Assembly (NCBI GenBank): GCA_009700715.1
Contig: WLLM01000045.1
Span: forward strand, 1-6,428
Direction: 5' to 3'
DNA from: Actinomycetota bacterium
GTDB lineage: Bacteria > Actinomycetota > Actinomycetes > Nanopelagicales > Nanopelagicaceae
DNA: 6,428 nucleotides
Part shown: positions 5,661-6,428 of the stretch, one piece after another
Layout of the letters: every line of letters starts with the position of its first letter
Numbering within the stretch: position 1 is the first letter of the stretch
Notes under the pieces: model-generated
Seen by the model: the letters and a program-made list of their open reading frames with translations, nothing else
Database searches by the model: none
What the model was told of the DNA's origin: nothing
Made by a program: the position numbers and the translations under genes

Positions 5661-6428
5661 TTAACCGATCTTTGCAACTAGTGACTGGGCTTTCTTCAAG
5701 AATCCACCGTCGATGACGCTAAATCCAAGAGCAGCGCCCTTGTCCTTTGCGCATGTTGGTGAAAGTAGATAAGTCGCAAGCGCCTTAACTGCTGCAGCCT
5801 TTGTCTTATCAGCGTAAGAAGTATCAGCAAGAAGGTAAGAGACGATACCTAGTGGGTATGCGCCAGCTTCTGTAGTTGCATAGTTGAATGTCATGATTCC
5901 GTTGGCATCCATTGCTGCATCAGAAAGAAACGCTGAAGTGTTGACCGAGTTAGGCTCAACAGCATTTCCTGCTGGGTTAATTACATTTGCAACTTTCAAC
6001 TTATTCGCTGTCGCGTAGTTAACTTCTGCGTATGTAATTGAGTATGGAGTCTTACCGGCAAGCTGTGAAACTCCAGTTGATGATGAAGCGCCAACGATAC
6101 GTCCGAGGTTTGCTGGAGCATTTATTTCACCAGGGAATGAGCTAGTAAATACTGAAGCCTTGGCCTTTGTCCAAACAGTTGGGGCTGATTTATTTAGGTA
6201 ATTTGTGAAGTTCTCTGAAGTACCTGAAGAATCTGAACGATAGATAACCTTGATTGGCTTATCTGGAAGTGTGTAGCGAGTAGTAGTTGAAAGCTTTGTT
6301 GCAACTACTGGGTTGCCCTTTGAATCTAGAACTGGGTTACCGTTCTTATCCTTCTTGTAGATGATCTTGTCGTAAGCACGATTGTTATCCTTGATGATCG
6401 CAGGATCGTTCCAACGTGTAATTGTTCC
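5661..6428 (-). CDS. pstS: Phosphate ABC transporter substrate-binding protein PstS, C-terminal 255 residues (runs off right edge)
   Basis: The extracytoplasmic phosphate-binding component of the PstSCAB importer. The frame is open from base 6428 to the TAA at 5663-5661, exactly 255 codons plus stop; the signal peptide and N-terminal part lie outside. Visible residues begin GTITRWNDPAI (1-11), a PstS hallmark. RSDSSGTSENFTNYL starts at visible residue 64, where R64, D66, S68, G69 and T70 match the phosphate-contacting Arg-x-Asp-x-Ser-Gly-Thr of E. coli PstS. PYSITYAEVNYA and the C-terminal CAKDKGAALGFSVIDG also fit. An insertion of roughly 35 residues (visible 18-53, about 6270-6377) separates WNDPAI..N from LPDKPI, which in most PstS are only a few residues apart. 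A terminator follows at once, so pstC, pstA and pstB are not downstream; this is an orphan gene or the last gene of a unit. A short reading frame starting at a TTG at 5999 is internal to it. Confidence 0.93.
   Translation of the reverse strand, partial: GTITRWNDPAIIKDNNRAYDKIIYKKDKNGNPVLDSKGNPVVATKLSTTTRYTLPDKPIKVIYRSDSSGTSENFTNYLNKSAPTVWTKAKASVFTSSFPGEINAPANLGRIVGASSSTGVSQLAGKTPYSITYAEVNYATANKLKVANVINPAGNAVEPNSVNTSAFLSDAAMDANGIMTFNYATTEAGAYPLGIVSYLLADTSYADKTKAAAVKALATYLLSPTCAKDKGAALGFSVIDGGFLKKAQSLVAKIG

Noticed and set aside
5661..5999. Separate 112-residue gene beginning at a TTG at 5999
   Set aside because: The frame continues open upstream to the window edge with conserved PstS motifs; the TTG is an internal leucine codon.

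Overview
The window reads as a compact chromosomal segment from a small-genome, moderately low-GC actinobacterium. A freshwater planktonic lineage of the Nanopelagicales (acI) type is my best guess. This is inferred from the base composition (mid-40s % GC by eye), gaps of only a few bases between genes, actinobacterial-style TAnnnT -10 boxes placed directly before start codons, and the wording of the proteins (short-form 6-phosphogluconate dehydrogenase, LTGG-type 6-phosphogluconolactonase). No rRNA or other marker confirms it. I see no mobile element, CRISPR array, tRNA or phage gene.

Layout. Positions 1-2249 hold a minus-strand run of four genes, in transcription order: a TRIC/UPF0126 membrane protein, a GNAT acetyltransferase, 6-phosphogluconolactonase (pgl) and the first 109 codons of 6-phosphogluconate dehydrogenase (gnd), which runs off the left edge. 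The genes are separated by 3 nt, a 1-nt overlap and 9 nt, so they are probably one operon. Just upstream, also on the minus strand, is gabT (2282-3622). A 57-bp gap holds divergent promoters for gabT and a plus-strand fold-type Orn/Lys/Arg decarboxylase (3680-5125). That gene meets tail to tail, with a 14-nt overlap, a minus-strand acetyltransferase resembling spermidine/spermine N1-acetyltransferase (5112-5588). The right end (5661-6428) is the C-terminal 255 residues of a minus-strand phosphate-binding protein, PstS, followed by a strong intrinsic terminator.

How the genes may work together. pgl and gnd are consecutive steps of the oxidative pentose phosphate pathway. The decarboxylase, GabT and SSAT-like acetyltransferase fit a small amine module (decarboxylate a basic amino acid, acetylate or transaminate the product), but substrates cannot be read from sequence. 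PstS belongs to phosphate uptake and is a separate unit.

The most striking non-coding pattern is that all four visible transcription-unit heads (TRIC gene, gabT, decarboxylase, SSAT-like gene) have a -10-like hexamer exactly 6 nt before the start codon and no Shine-Dalgarno sequence, which predicts leaderless mRNAs. The internal operon gene pgl, by contrast, has a strong ribosome binding site. Nothing here is clearly a new biological system. No gene-free stretch exceeds about 75 bases.
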